A stretch of 64,000 bases of DNA from Hofstenia miamia (taxonomy: Eukaryota; Xenacoelomorpha; Acoela): the NCBI GenBank assembly GCA_004352715.1, contig SCFE01000120.1, positions 1,124,665-1,188,664 on the forward strand, written 5' to 3'. Below are positions 12,634 through 29,142 of this stretch, in pieces (the stretch's first letter is position 1; each line of letters begins with the position of its first letter). Below the pieces are notes generated by a model, which was not told the origin of the DNA, did no database searches, and was given only the letters and a program-made list of their open reading frames with translations. Both the position numbers and the translations under genes were made by a program.

Positions 12634-12641
12634 TTTAATGA

Positions 12642-12647
12642 AATAAA
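12642..12647 (+). terminator. Polyadenylation signal
   Basis: AATAAA eight bases after the TGA stop of the exon 12311-12633. Confidence 0.55.
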
Positions 12648-13104
12648 TTTTTTTTGCAAAGTGCAATTGAAAAAAAATTGATTAGAGATCGATCAAGCAA
12701 ATATTCAATTTTAACAGCTATTTGTAGTTTGAATTTTCATCATTTATGTGACATGAATTGTCTATAATTTTTTGTTGGTTCATAAATGTTTATGTGGGAT
12801 GAAATAATCTCAAATAACTATAATTTATTAGAGTCATGTAGACGATGCTACAAGTGTAAATTCCATGAAAATTCAAAAGAACATGGAAATGTCTGGAGAA
12901 AGAAATTTATCGTTTCATTTATAGACATGGTAACACATTGTTCTTGATGTAGCAAGAGCGGATGCAAAAATATTCTAAGAGCTTATTTGGATACTAAATT
13001 ATTTCTGCATGAATTTTTTATTGCACTATTTTGATGAATTTAGAAAGGGCTGGGCAAGAATGCCTTAAGTTTCCTTAAGATGTCCTTGGGCTTAGGTCCC
13101 CTCG

Positions 13105-13108
<4 letters not shown>

Positions 13109-13140
<32 letters not shown>
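13109..13140. repeat. (TA)n microsatellite
   Basis: TA run directly abutting the mariner relic. It may mark where the 5' part of that element was lost. Confidence 0.9.
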
Positions 13141-13143
<3 letters not shown>

Positions 13144-14069
13144 CAATTTTCTCTTAGTTACGCCGAAGAATTAAAATCAAGACAGTATTGTTTCAACACG
13201 ATGGTGTACCACCTCATTTTGGTACAATTTTTTTTGTAAACCCATTTACCACCTCGAACGGGTTATCGGCCGCGGGTATGGTGTCTCTTTGCCTCCAAGA
13301 TCACCGGACCTTAGTCCAATAGATTTTTACTTTNTGGGTGAATTTATTCACTGAGCACTTATTAAATTTTCTATTTACAATCATTAAATGATGACATAGC
13401 GTCTTTAAACAGTTTAGATTTCAAATACATCTTCACATGTAAGCATTGGTATGCATTTGATCCTTGAATTTCGATTTCATCTTGTTTATACTAGTTTGTA
13501 ATTGTAACATCCTCCACCTGGCCTATTTGCGCCGTGTATTATTAGTACTCAGTAAATTGTGGGCGAGGAGTTACTAAGTTGTTGAACCGTCAAACTTTTC
13601 TCTCTTATTAACTAGTTATGATAATTAAATAACTGAGCATTGACTATCACTGTTTAGGTGAAGGAGTCGTATGGCGTTTCCTCTTCAGTTNTTGTAAACC
13701 CATTTACCACCTCGAACGGGTTATCGGCCGCGGGTATGGTGTCTCTTTGCCTCCAAGATCACCGGACCTTAGTCCAATAGATTTTTACTTTTGATTTTGT
13801 CTATAAGAAAGGGTGTATCATAAGTTTATCCCACATCTATCGCCGATTTGAAAGACAAAATCAGTGAAGGAATCATAACTGATGAGTTCACAATTTGGAT
13901 CATGGTGTTAAACTTTGTGTTAATCAGAGTGGTGGATCATTTGAACATTTATTGTAATATTCAAGTAAAATCCCAAGATAAGTTTTTTTGCTAAATTGAT
14001 AAAAAATCAAATGACTTTTGTTTTCTTACTCACCTTAGAAAAATTGCAATCATCATGGGCAACCCTGTA
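13141..14069 (+). pseudogene. mariner-like transposase relic, 3' half
   Basis: Conserved blocks of a mariner transposase appear in order. FQHDGVPPHFG at about 13190-13222 holds the second catalytic Asp region. PPRSPDLSPIDFYF at about 13290-13333 (repeated at 13750-13790) is the third. Then come YPTSIADLKDKI at 13830-13865 and the C-terminus VKLCVNQSGGSFEHLL with a stop near 13955. The right terminal repeat ends GGGCAACCCTGTA at 14069, next to TA. The 5' half is missing and the frame is broken. Bases 13334-13691 are an assembly insertion that splits the relic. Confidence 0.8.
13234..13791. other. Assembly artefact: 100-bp exact duplication around an N-bounded island
   Basis: 13234-13333 and 13692-13791 are the same 100 bp. 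Between them, bounded by Ns at 13334 and 13691, sits a 356-bp unrelated island (13335-13690). Inside a single transposase relic this is best explained by unmerged contig overlap plus a misplaced contig. Confidence 0.85.
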
Positions 14070-14716
14070 TATATTAGGGGAATAACTGCATAATTAATTA
14101 GCCAATTACATTTATCGATATTATAAAATGAAAAGCGAATATATTTTATTATTATATATAAACCAAATGAATTCTATTTTTTGAATTAAATTTACTCTAT
14201 TAATGTTGATTCAACTTGCTACTAGAAGATTCTTGTTTGATATCTATGACATAATGCCTCAACTTCTGTACTATCTACTCAACTGGTCATGAGGTAATAT
14301 ATTAACAACTTAGGATATGTACTTACAATCTACCATTCTTAAAAATTGTGAGCATGAAATATAATTTTATAGAATTTTTAATTAATTTCAAGTTAATGGA
14401 AATTATTGAGTCCAATATAAATGCATCAAAACAAACAACTGAGATATCAAGGGTTGTAGTAAATGGGCAACTGTTAATACGTCTCAGATATCTTAGTACA
14501 AGCTTTTAACTCCTTGGCATTTACAAAACTTCAATGTCTTATTTAGTTTTGAAGTATTGCTTTAATTGTTATCATTTGCATTCTAATTATTAAAAAAGCT
14601 TAATCTTAGAAAATTACTTGAGAAGTAAGTAAAAATATGTGAATTATGCAAATGTAAGTATAGATTGGGTTAAAAGAAGTGGCCTCAGTACAGGTTTTGT
14701 TTTTAGCACTTTCTGG

Positions 14717-14750
14717 CAGACTTGTCTAAGCTCGGCTCGGCTACTTTAAA
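14717..14750 (+). mobile_element. Terminal fragment of the GAGCC MITE
   Basis: CAGACTTGTC followed by AGCTCGGCTCGGCT matches the terminus and subterminal repeat of the 350-390 bp hAT-type MITE. The rest of the element is missing. Confidence 0.6.
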
Positions 14751-14780
14751 TTTTTTGCGTCAATAAATATCCAATTTTTG

Positions 14781-14989
14781 CAGTGGCCTCCAAATTCTCC
14801 CGACGTTAACCCAATAGAAATTCTCAAGGATGAAGGGGAAAAGAAAAACCCCAAAACTGTGCAAGAATTATGGGATTTTATTTTGGAATTGCAACATGTC
14901 ATAACAGAGGCGATTCGAGTCAATTTGATGAACGTGATTCTTAGACGTCTCGGTGCATGTTTTGCGAGCAAAGAGAAACTTTTGCAGTA
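14781..14989 (+). pseudogene. Tc1-type transposase C-terminal fragment
   Basis: The frame begins QWPPNSPDVNPIE, the block around the third catalytic acidic residue of Tc1-family transposases, and continues about 55 residues to a TAA at 14987-14989. There is no start codon or upstream catalytic domain, and the usual Trp after NPIE is replaced (NPIEILKDEG). It is a truncated remnant. Confidence 0.85.
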
Positions 14990-15188
14990 ACTTTTTTTAG
15001 TTTTCAGAAAATGAAAGTATAGGCTTTTTTGGTAAATATTTCTAAAATATTAATTATATCTCGGCCAAATTGTTTGATCCAAACTATATGATGAGAGAGC
15101 TATATTATAGAAAGTTCTGTAAGCAGTTTAGACAATAGTACTAACATTTGATTTATCTATTTGGAGTTACTTAGATTGAAAATTACAA

Positions 15189-15192
<4 letters not shown>

Positions 15193-15220
<28 letters not shown>
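15193..15220. repeat. (TA)n microsatellite
   Basis: TA run immediately before the exon-like segment at about 15255. Confidence 0.9.
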
Positions 15221-15223
<3 letters not shown>

Positions 15224-15254
15224 GTTATTACGGCTTCATGCACTGATTCGATTA

Positions 15255-15437
15255 ATCAATGGGTCAAAGCCAAAGAATGTACATGGAGTCACTACTTATC
15301 AATCCGAATTTGGTCCGTATCCAATACTATATAATCCTCAATCGGCATCTAACTCACTACCAATGCAAAAAAATGTACAGTACATCTTTGTAAAATATTG
15401 TGGGTTTGCACTTAAACTTGAAATTCCAAAATTTTAA
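15255..15437 (+). other. Exon-like segment with TTYQSEF motif
   Basis: The frame reads KNVHGVTTYQSEFGPYP followed by a Pro/Asn/Ser-rich stretch to about 15370, where GTACAG could be a donor, and otherwise runs to a stop at 15435-15437. The motif resembles GTSTYQSDYDSK in the exon at 12311-12633. This may be an internal exon of a related gene or a decayed copy. No good acceptor is visible and the first codons derive from AT-rich sequence, so the call is tentative. Confidence 0.3.
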
Positions 15438-15728
15438 GATGCATGCCGTTTATTTTTGATGCTAACACCTCTATTCTAACTTCTAAGCCAGTGACCATCT
15501 TTGGGCGATCAATTTGATGGAATAATTATATTTAAATTATACCGTATAAGCATGCCGCCCCAACAAACTGAAGCTTGCAAACTTGAAAAGTATTTATAAA
15601 AAACTTTGCAAGTTATACATGTATCTGCAAGATTTGCAAGTAACTTGCAAATATTTGCAATTATTATACAAAGCTTGCAAAGTACAAAGTAAGAACTTAG
15701 CAAGCTAACCAAGTATCTGAAAAATTTG

Positions 15729-15731
<3 letters not shown>

Positions 15732-15765
<34 letters not shown>
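15732..15765. repeat. (TA)n microsatellite
   Basis: TA run inside the TTGCAAG-type element. Confidence 0.9.
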
Positions 15766-15773
<8 letters not shown>

Positions 15774-16433
15774 CTTTTACTATTCAATAAATTTCGAAAA
15801 AAATATTCAAATATCATTTACAAAATCCAAAATATGCAAATGTTTTTCATTTTGTTGAGTTTTCATTCTTGTGAGGAGTGCCCAATACATAAAAAATTAT
15901 GAAAATTTAACACGTAAAAAATTTTTTTACCAGAATTTCACTTATGCAGGTGATCATCTGGAAATATAGTTGATTAGAAGCATGTCAATTATAAATAACT
16001 GTTTGTGAATATTACAAAACTTCTGAAATTTAAATAATTTGTTAATGATTTTTTGAATTTTAATCAAAATATTTAAAGAAAATTCTACAAAGTATAAATT
16101 ACCTTACTAGAAAAAAGTGTTCATGCAAATTTAGTGTTTTAACCCTTTCAAGCATCACACAAGCACAAGTGTCAGCCTGTTTCTCAAAACTTACATTACA
16201 TGCATTTTAAAACATAAAGGAGTTTACAGATCTTAAGGCGCTTGCATGGTATCATTTACTGGGTATCCACACAAATATGAAATACAGAGCATATAGTAAA
16301 ACATTTTTTAATCGTTAATTAAAATATTTAAATCACTTAGAAGTGGTTTAAAAAATGTTCAGAATGTGAATTTTAAGAACTTAGGAACGGTTTAGAAATC
16401 ACTTATAAGTGGTTTATACCGCTTAACCAATAT

Positions 16434-16469
16434 CATGGAGTTCTGCTGTTATAATATCAGAACTCCATG
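16434..16469. repeat. Perfect 12-bp inverted repeat
   Basis: CATGGAGTTCTG at 16434-16445 and its exact reverse complement at 16458-16469, separated by 12 AT-rich bases. It could extrude as a hairpin in DNA or RNA. It lies within the transposon-like segment 15558-16768. Confidence 0.8.
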
Positions 16470-16768
16470 CCAATATTTAGTAAACGTTTTACAATATCGT
16501 CGATTGACACTAGATGGCATTCAGCAATAGGTTAGAAATGTTATTATATTATTAATACATTTAGAAAACGCATAATGTATATTAAAACGTCTTACAAAAT
16601 TTTATATTTATATGAGAATCATTCAAAGTTCTATTTTATATTGGAAAACAATTAAAATTACAATGAAAATACATACAAAACTGGCAAAGAACTTGCAAAT
16701 ACTTTGCAAGATTTGCAAAATTTTTTGCAGAATACTTTTGCAAGTTTTGCAAGTTTCATTTTACTGGG

Positions 16769-18466
16769 TATATCTTCAAATTCAAATAAAATATTATGTT
16801 GTAAGTTTAACCCTATTTCCACTAGGGATTTTTCAAAATCTGTAATGACTTCAACAAAAAATATTTAAATGATTAAAACTCATGAATTAATGAAGATATT
16901 TAAAATATAAGAACACCACAAGATAGAGAATTGTCTCCTATTGTCCGCAAACCTCTGACTTACAGCACGGCGCGCCTTGACAGGACTGACACAGATTTTC
17001 TTCAAAATAAAAATATTTCAGGTTAGTTTTTGTTCCATGGGAATTAGAACTGTCTCATTATTTAAACACTAGGTTTGGAAATAATTAATAATTTTACAAA
17101 AATCAAGAAGCATATACTAAGCTTTTCAAGTAGAAATTATATAGTTATATACTTAGGATGCAATTATATAAATGTATAAATATTTTTCTAAAAATATTAT
17201 ATCATATTGGTTTACGTTATTTTTAATATATTATTTTAATTACTACATTATTTTATATTTCATTATATTATTAAAAATTAAAATAATAATAATAGTAGTT
17301 GTATTATTATATGCAGTGGCAAGAAACGAACTACAATTATTTCTTTAAACCTTTAATTTTTTAAAGTTGCTTAAAGATGTTTTATGATACTAAATGATGT
17401 CTAAAAATCTATAATTCTCTATAAAATGCTTAATATGTTTGTATAATCCACATATTGCAATGTATATAAACGGCTTACTGAAAAGGCTTTTTGGATTTAG
17501 AATTGATATGGGATGAAATTATATACAATTATCAATAGTTATATTATCGATCCAAGAAGACATAATTAGATATATTTTGCAAGTTATATAATTTCCCAAC
17601 AAATAGTATATGCAAGCCCAGATATTGCAGTTTTACAACAACTAAATAAGGGTGCGGCACCAAATGATAATAACAGGGATGTTGCTATCATTGCTCTTTT
17701 AGTTTATTATTGGTCATATTTTGCCCCTACCTGGCGTAGGCTAAGGCTGGCCCTGCATACCCATAGATGTTCACATGTAAGAACATTTCAATATTTGTTT
17801 ACAGACGTCGATAAATTTGTTCAAACTACGGAAAAATCAGTTTGTGACGTAAAAGTAACACTAGTAGAAATAAAGTTAATAAACTAAACACGCTGCCAAC
17901 AGATATTCCTATAGTAACTAGAAATTAAGCAGAAAGTCTTTGCAATACAAAAGCAATGGGAATGTTGACTAAACAAACATTTTTTCATATTGGATTTATA
18001 TCGTGAAATTCGTTTCAATTAACAATGAAAATGATTCATTCTATGAACATTTCAGATTCAAAATATAATTTTTAAAATCCTTAGTCCAAGCATTGAGCAT
18101 GCTAGCATAACAATGGTTTTTCGCTAACAAAATATTTTTTTGACATGTGCCATTTTTATATTAAGAAACTATCTGACTGTAATGCATATATATATATATA
18201 TATATTGAAAAATATAAAAAATATATAATTGAATCAATCACTAGTATTTGTTGGTAATACTACATCTTTTCATTTTCAAATTCGCGCAAGAGAAATTGAA
18301 TTTCGCACTAGAGAGATTTAGTTTCGCACAATTGCTTACACAGAGTATATTCTATTTTTTACAATTTTTTTAGTAATATAATAGTCTATTTTGGACATCC
18401 AAAGAAATTCAGAGTTTATATTTCAAATACTGTGCTTTTTCTGACGTGTTAATTGAAGTTAATAAC
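16769..18466. other. Intergenic, with a hAT-like terminus
   Basis: AT-rich with no gene. At 17733-17755 the sequence reads inversely as CAGGGCCAGCCTTAGCCTAC, a GC-rich terminus of hAT type. No matching left end is visible, so it is a solo fragment. A short TA run lies at about 18187-18205. Confidence 0.45.
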
Positions 18467-18911
18467 TAGTCTTGGAACACGGATACATACCAATTTTCTA
18501 AGTAATGCAAATTAATTATAACCCACTGCTTTCGTTTTCTTTTGCTTAATTTAAATATTCAAATCATTCACCATCATGTCTGAGATGAGAGAGGCCGCGT
18601 CCACCAATGCAGTGTGTCGAAAGATGCATAAAATTTTGCGGGCTGTGTCGGTTTTCAGCCTAACTTTTTGGCTCATGTAACTCTGCCCCGTATTATCCAA
18701 CGTACGTATTATTTCTACTTCTCTACATTAGAAATGTTAGCCTCATTAGTATCAACTTTGACCAAATGCATTGGTCAACGCGGAGCTCGTTCATTTCTGT
18801 CATTACATTGAATGCTTTGAGTAATTAAATTGAACAAAAGAAAACGTAAGCAATGATCTTAATTAATTTGCATTACCTAAGAAATGGATATGTATCAGTG
18901 TTCCAAGACTG
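18467..18911. mobile_element. MITE with long terminal inverted repeats
   Basis: The left end (AGTCTTGGAACACGGATACA) and the reverse of the right end (CAGTCTTGGAACACTGATAC) stay similar for about 70-90 bp, through AATGCAAATTAATTA and TCGTTTTC/ACGTTTTC. Inside, 18576-18680 is a short frame of 34 codons (MSEMREAASTNAVCRKMHKI at its start) that may be a transposase remnant. Total length is about 445 bp. The class is uncertain; Tc1/mariner-like is possible. Confidence 0.7.
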
Positions 18912-19498
18912 GTTATAAATTATAATTAGCATGTATCCTTCCACAAATCTTCAAAATAGTAATACAATTTTTATTAGCAGCAGAAAGAATTGGTTTACAC
19001 AGCATTCATAACACTGTACTCGACAAATAAATACATACAAGACATGCTCATAAATAAGCAGTCAAATCACAAGAAATATCATTTGCAAATTCAAATTTGT
19101 TAGAATTGACACTCCATTGTATTAGCAAATAAATGCAATTTTACATTTATTATGTGATATCGTATTACCTAAAATTTCCTTATATATTTTTTTAACAATG
19201 AGGTAAACATTTTGACAATAACAAATATCAATTAAACATTAGTTTTTTGAATCAATTATAAAATAATTTTTTTAGGCAGTGCAAAAAAAGCAGAAAGGAA
19301 AAGGAAGCCTTAGTAGTTTTCAAACAATTCGAAGTTAGTGCTGAACTTTTGCATAGATTATTAATTTTATTTATCTCCATTAAAATATAATATGCATTGT
19401 GAAATCGAATGTCATTTAATACTTGCTTGCTTCACATCTAAAATTGTTTAATTTACCATAGTTTTTTTTCATTAAGATTTCTCTACTAATTATGTTTT

Positions 19499-19731
19499 AG
19501 CTAGCGATGTGCTAGCGTTTTCATTCAAAAAAAGGCGTACATATAGCTAGATTCTGCCTGCCACAGGTTTTTTAAACTATGTTTATAGAAAAAAATCAGT
19601 GATAGTGTGCACATACATATGAGATATTATTTATGCTTGCTACATAAACCTTAGAAAATAATACGTTTATAAAAATCAGCAACAAATTTTTGTATGCTAT
19701 GTAGCTAGCGTTTAGCGTAGCGCTAGCACAT
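19499..19731. repeat. Fold-back element with GCTAGC motifs
   Basis: ATGTGCTAGCG at 19507-19517 is exactly inverted at 19721-19731. AGCTAGCG also occurs directly at 19499-19506 and 19703-19710. The 233-bp segment is otherwise AT-rich and non-coding. It is probably a small MITE of unknown class. Confidence 0.5.
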
Positions 19732-20629
19732 TTTCCATTGAAATTGGTATTTAACATCTTCATCATGCGTATTGTCAATCTCCGTTAATGACTCAACACA
19801 AATGATAATTTTGCCTTGAAGAAATCAATTTTGCTTTAACAATTTGTTAAATGAATTGAGTGATAATTTGTCAAAGTCAAGATCGCTTGCAGATACAGAA
19901 ATTAATCAAGAACTCTTGTCTGTTTAAAAGAATGGCTTACATTTATCCTACATACATGACAGAATTAAACATGGATGACAGAAATGTTTGCAAGCTTACT
20001 GCAAAAATGAAATAGAGTCTTAAATTTTATTAACATTCTGTAACAAAAAAAGCATTAAAATTTTTACATATAGATTCATTATAGAACGTAAAATTTAATC
20101 ATTTACTGTACATGTACACTTAATTTTAGTGGAAATGAAACTTGAAAATGTCTCAAAAAATAATTAATGCAAGGAATTTTCCATTGTGCAGAGGGAGCCC
20201 CAGCGGAAACAAGTAATTTGGTTTATTGAAATCTTTGTGATATTTTTCATTTAGAAGATCATAGATATAGACAATTTGTTCGATTTTACTAAACTATTGT
20301 TAAGGAATACAGGCAGCAACAGTTGCAGAAGTCTCAGCCATAGGAAAATCATTGTATGTATTTGCTGATAACTGTGTTTGGAGGATGTCAACTGCATATG
20401 GATCAGAAAATTCATTTTATGGATGTCCATGGATCATTGTGGATTAAAAATATAGTCTAGTATATAAATTTTTTCATCCTTATTGTAAATTTTTAGTAAA
20501 ACAGCTTAAAATGAACAATGAAAATATATTCAAAACTATTTTTTGTAATAATCTGATAATATTTTGCAACTGTACCAACCACATTGTACCATTAGAGCTT
20601 ATTACCCGTTTGTTATAATAATATAAATA

Positions 20630-20919
20630 TTAGGGCTTGCTTAGAACATCCCACGCATGGAAAGACATTTGTAATTGTGTGTAGTCTGGAATTTTTTGTA
20701 AGGAGAATTTTCCTGGTGGATATGGATTCCATGTGGATCGATCCATTCGAAAGTTTGCTGGTTGGATTGGATATAGATTGGAAAATATTCGATCCATGCC
20801 AATCCTGATTATCTGCGAATTTATGTTGCGCACTTGATAAAGGTATCTATTGCCAGAAGTCATGAATTCGGTTTTAGAAGAATTTTTTTGAAATTTGAAT
20901 TCTTGGCTTAGTTCAGAGG
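20630..20919 (-). CDS. Probable terminal exon, unrecognised protein
   Basis: On the minus strand an acceptor GCTATTTAG|CC at 20920-20921 opens a frame of 96 residues ending in TAA at 20630-20632. It begins SELSQEFKFQKNSSKTEF and contains NPYPPGKFSLQKIPDYTQLQ near the end. It is rich in Ser, Pro, Tyr, Asn and Gln with no membrane segment. Composition is more protein-like than the flanks. An upstream exon ending one base into a codon is required and was not found. Alternatively the frame could start at an in-frame Met at 20978-20980. The family is not recognised. Confidence 0.5.
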
Positions 20920-21949
20920 CTAAATAGCTTTGTGACACAGCTTGCTTTATTGAGGAATCATTAACCCTTAGTGTACACATACCTTGAAATTTTATAGGTC
21001 AGGAATAAATGGTCAAAACAGTATAAATGCAAAAAATACTTGTACTATATCATTGTTGAGACACTCGAATGAATAAGGAATAGTTTATTTGAATAAGAAT
21101 GAATTAAGGGAGCTAGTCGGGGAGACCAGGGCGTCACCAGCAGCAGCCGAAGAGCTTTCAACATATATTGAAATGTTAATGTATTTTACATGTTAAGTCA
21201 CAAATGAGGGAAATTGTAAAAGCGCATGTATTTAGGACGTAATTAATATTCAGAAAGCAACGACTACTGAGAGCAGTGTTGATCTAAAATGGTGAGTAAG
21301 GTGAATGAGGGAAATAAAGCGTATTGAAGCAAAATAGAAGCAGCAAAACAAACAAACTATGCATGAAGAATAATGAAGGAAGACGGAAGTTGGGACAGCG
21401 GCTGAAGTAGGCATGAAAAAATGAAAAACAAAAGTGTTTATAACTGCAGCACAGAATAAAGCTGTTAGGATAAACTAGCAGAAGAAGCATGTAGACAGAA
21501 GAGCTGAGCTAGGTGACAAATGCAGGGGCTGTAGGAATGTAGTTGTTAACAGGCCGGATTAATCAAGTGTGGGGCTTGAAGGAGATTGCTTTGATGTACA
21601 GATAATGACCGGGCAGTAATTGAATATTTGATAGATTTGTTTTACATTCTACAAAAACAAAAACACCCAATCTTAAAATGGTCACTAGAGGACAATTTCC
21701 AGATCTGGTTCATTGTTCACATTGATTTATAAAAAGCATATCTTTTCCAATGATACATACAAGAAGGTAGTTTTGTTGAAACCAACTGACTATAAATGAT
21801 GCCTTAAAAGATATAATACATTTTTCTCTACCAAGCGCAGAGCCTGTAGCAGTTGCTACATCTGCTACTATGTTAACCGTTGTTTGTTAACCAACAGCGG
21901 ATCCTTGCAATGATGTAAAGGAGCACAAACAGAAACTTCTCAATGAATT

Positions 21950-22345
21950 CAATTTTGGAGATGACGTTAATATATCAATAAGGACTTTTGAAAAACATTT
22001 CTGGAAAAGAATCCTAGGAAAATATCAGGTATTTCGAAGAAAGCATCACCTCGCTAAACTGCCATGTGTCAGAAGAAGGAGATTGATCAGTGTCATCATA
22101 CTGGAAACATTATTTGAAGTGATGAATGCAAGCTTAAGTTTGGACAGACCTTCGGGAGTTGACTTTGAAAGAAAGAGGTTTAATGTAGTCATTGACCACA
22201 TATTTATCGTGTTACACCAGCAATATCAACAACATGAATCTCCATTTACATTTTAGGATGTATTACCTACAATGGGATATGAAACTTGAATGTATTGGAA
22301 GACCGCATCAATGTTGAAAGGTATTTAAATGTACTTGACTGTGCA
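21950..22345 (+). pseudogene. Tc1-like transposase relic
   Basis: Pieces in shifting frames match the order of a Tc1 transposase. First comes a basic stretch (KYQVFRRKHHLAKLPCVRRR, about 22020-22075). Then a stop followed by SDECKLKFGQTFGS (about 22115-22160), which is the WSDE region of the first catalytic Asp. Then GCITYNGI, a stop and NLNVLEDRINVERYLNVL (about 22257-22335), which follows the second strand of the catalytic core. Multiple stops and frameshifts show it is dead. Confidence 0.7.
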
Positions 22346-22695
22346 GCAATATTTTCCAGATAGTGTAAAATGCACCTATGCACAAACCGAATTTGGTGAA
22401 AAAACTTTCAGGACAAAAATACCTCACATGTTCAGACTATTTTTCAGACGGAGTTTGGTGAAAATGAGACTATAGAAGCACATTTACAAAGTGAAAAGTA
22501 ATGCTGATCTAGCTCAACATATAACTTTAAGGGCTTTCACGAAATTATACCCTTACGGGTAGGGGCTGCACAGCTTGCCAAAGGACACTTGATACAATAT
22601 TAAAATATTAAAAAATCATTAATTTTAATGCTTTACATTTTACGAAAAAACATGAAATTTTATATCATATTACCAAGAAGCTTTGACGACGTACT

Positions 22696-22697
<2 letters not shown>

Positions 22698-22753
<56 letters not shown>
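22698..22753. repeat. (TA)n microsatellite
   Basis: An uninterrupted TA run of about 56 bp, among the longest in the window. Confidence 0.95.
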
Positions 22754-22756
<3 letters not shown>

Positions 22757-23479
22757 AAGAGGAATAGAACACACACTTTACAACTCCTAAAAATTAAGGC
22801 AATTAGGTATGTATAACTGACGTGTAACATTTATGCTCCTCCAATCAGCAAGCTTTGAATTTAATGGATGTGAAGCATCAGCTAATATTTTCGCTGTAGC
22901 TTTACTAAATTGTTTAGTAAATCAATCGTTTTTAATGTTCACAAGCATAGACTTATCAATCTTAGCGATTTTAGCAAACGTTTAACTGGCTTCATTAATT
23001 TCTCTTGCAAACTATTTGACTATTCAGGCACCTATACATCGGAAGCATATAAAAAATGTGGAACCATATAACTCATAAAGATTAAAATCTTTATTGTCCT
23101 ACTAATAGAACCAATGATAAACGTATGTCCTCCAATAAAAAATGAATGTTCTTGACAATTTCTAAGGTCTGCTTTTTCCAATTTAACTTTTTATCTATAT
23201 AAAGACAGATGTGTCCAACGAATATCTGTTGTGGAACGATGCCACCTTAAATTACAAGTTTTTCTTGAATAATTCTTAATAAATTGACCATCCTTTATAC
23301 TTCTTAGATAAAAACTCAGTTGTGAAATGTAGTTGAGGTGATATACAAATTCTCGTTATTGGAAAAGTTGAAAACTTTATTTATACAGCGATGATTCTAA
23401 TAATTCCGAAGCGATGTGGATTTAAATATTTCATATAAAATTCATCTCTATACTTACTCAAATGACTATTTTTACAATA

Positions 23480-23960
23480 TACAGGGTGTTCCAAAAGACT
23501 TATACATTTGACGTCCCCAAATCTCCTTCACTATGAATTGTATAAAATAAGATAAAAATTGAAAACTAATTATTTTAAGTTTTTGTAAGGCTATTGATGT
23601 TTGCATTTCGTTTCAGACCTATTAATGGTGTTCACTGTTCACTCAAACAGAAAAGTCATTTAGTTTGCTTGAATTTGCAAAAACTAAATCAAGGACTGCT
23701 GTTCTCCTATGTAATTTATTTTTGCGGGGATTTGTGAAAAGATTGGTCTAAGCGCCCCTCCCTCCCCCTATACCAAGAGACCTTAATGAGATGAAGTCTC
23801 GAAGAATAGAAGCTGTTGCAACCATTGAAAATGCAATGCTGCAACGCTCTTGTAAAGAATTTGACTATCGGCTTGATGTGTGACCTGTGGTGCTTAAATG
23901 GAATATCCTTGAAAAGCAGTTTTACAAAAAAACGACTTCCAATAATTCTGCAATATATTG
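23480..23960 (+). pseudogene. mariner-like remnant (terminus plus C-terminus)
   Basis: TACAGGGTGTTCCAAAAG at 23480 is a typical mariner terminal repeat. At 23780-23880 a frame gives LNEMKSRRIEAVATIENAML followed by CKEFDYRLDV, the C-terminal region of a mariner transposase. The central catalytic part is missing, so this is an internally deleted copy. It ends about 230 bp upstream of the X-box of tubulin gene 1. Confidence 0.65.
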
Positions 23961-24185
23961 CAATATTATTGTGATGAAAATCAACGCCAATAAATATATT
24001 GCAATACATTGTATTTGCAATACATTATTGAAAGGCTCTGTCATTTAAATTTGTATTAATACTTTTGCTCTTGATTTTAATAGAAATCAGACAATAGCAC
24101 CGCACTATGTCTTTCTGTGTTGCTAAAATAATGCATTTTGGTTACTCGGAAATTGAAATTTGAGTTGATAACCAATAAGAAACTG

Positions 24186-24199
24186 GTTGTCATGACAAC
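24186..24199 (+). promoter_or_regulatory. RFX X-box of tubulin gene 1
   Basis: GTTGTCATGACAAC fits the X-box consensus RYYNYY-AT-RRNRAC at all 14 positions and is a perfect palindrome. It ends 80 bp before the ATG at 24280. In nematodes and flies RFX factors bind such sites close to the start of ciliary genes. Its position suggests RFX control of this beta-tubulin in ciliated cells or sperm. Confidence 0.7.
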
Positions 24200-24279
24200 A
24201 CATTAAGTTAAGCAGGCGGGAGTTATTAATCATCAGACGTAGTTCGTGTGCAGTTGCCTTTTACATCCCGCTTTTGAAA

Positions 24280-28851
<4,572 letters not shown>

Positions 28852-28947
28852 AATGTTTAGCATATCATTTTGTTAACGTCAGTGTTCATTAAATAACATT
28901 ATAGTCAATTACAGTTAATTTTTTAAACAGCTTTACCAAATCTCTGA

Positions 28948-28953
28948 AATAAA
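28948..28953 (+). terminator. Polyadenylation signal of tubulin gene 1
   Basis: AATAAA about 97 bp after the stop codon, followed by T-rich sequence. Confidence 0.6.
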
Positions 28954-29142
28954 TATGCTTTTTTAAAAATATTTTTTGCTTTTTCTGTATTTTCATAATC
29001 CCAGCACACTTTTAAAAATAACGAGGCCACTTTTTGGGCAATAGTCTTGTTATAGGTGCCTATCAACAAATAATTTCAAATGTGTGGGTAGACATTGTTT
29101 GATTGCAAATTCACAGTAAATCAAGAATTTGTTTTTAAGTTA

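Larger units (their letters stand above)
15558..16768. mobile_element. Non-autonomous DNA transposon with TTGCAAG subterminal arrays
   Basis: The two ends form an imperfect inverted repeat of about 55 bp. The left end runs CCCAACAAACTGAAGCTTGC and the reverse of the right end runs CCCAGTAAAATGAAACTTGC. Each end carries many TTGCAAG/CTTGCAA words (15570-15730 and 16680-16765), like the subterminal transposase-binding sites of DNA transposons. There is no clear target duplication and no coding frame. A perfect 12-bp hairpin lies inside at 16434-16469. Confidence 0.6.

Noticed and set aside
21280-21620. Purine-rich segment that might be a LINE 5' part
   Set aside because: Some words look like retrotransposon coding sequence, but stops in all frames and no clear motif made it unsafe to annotate.
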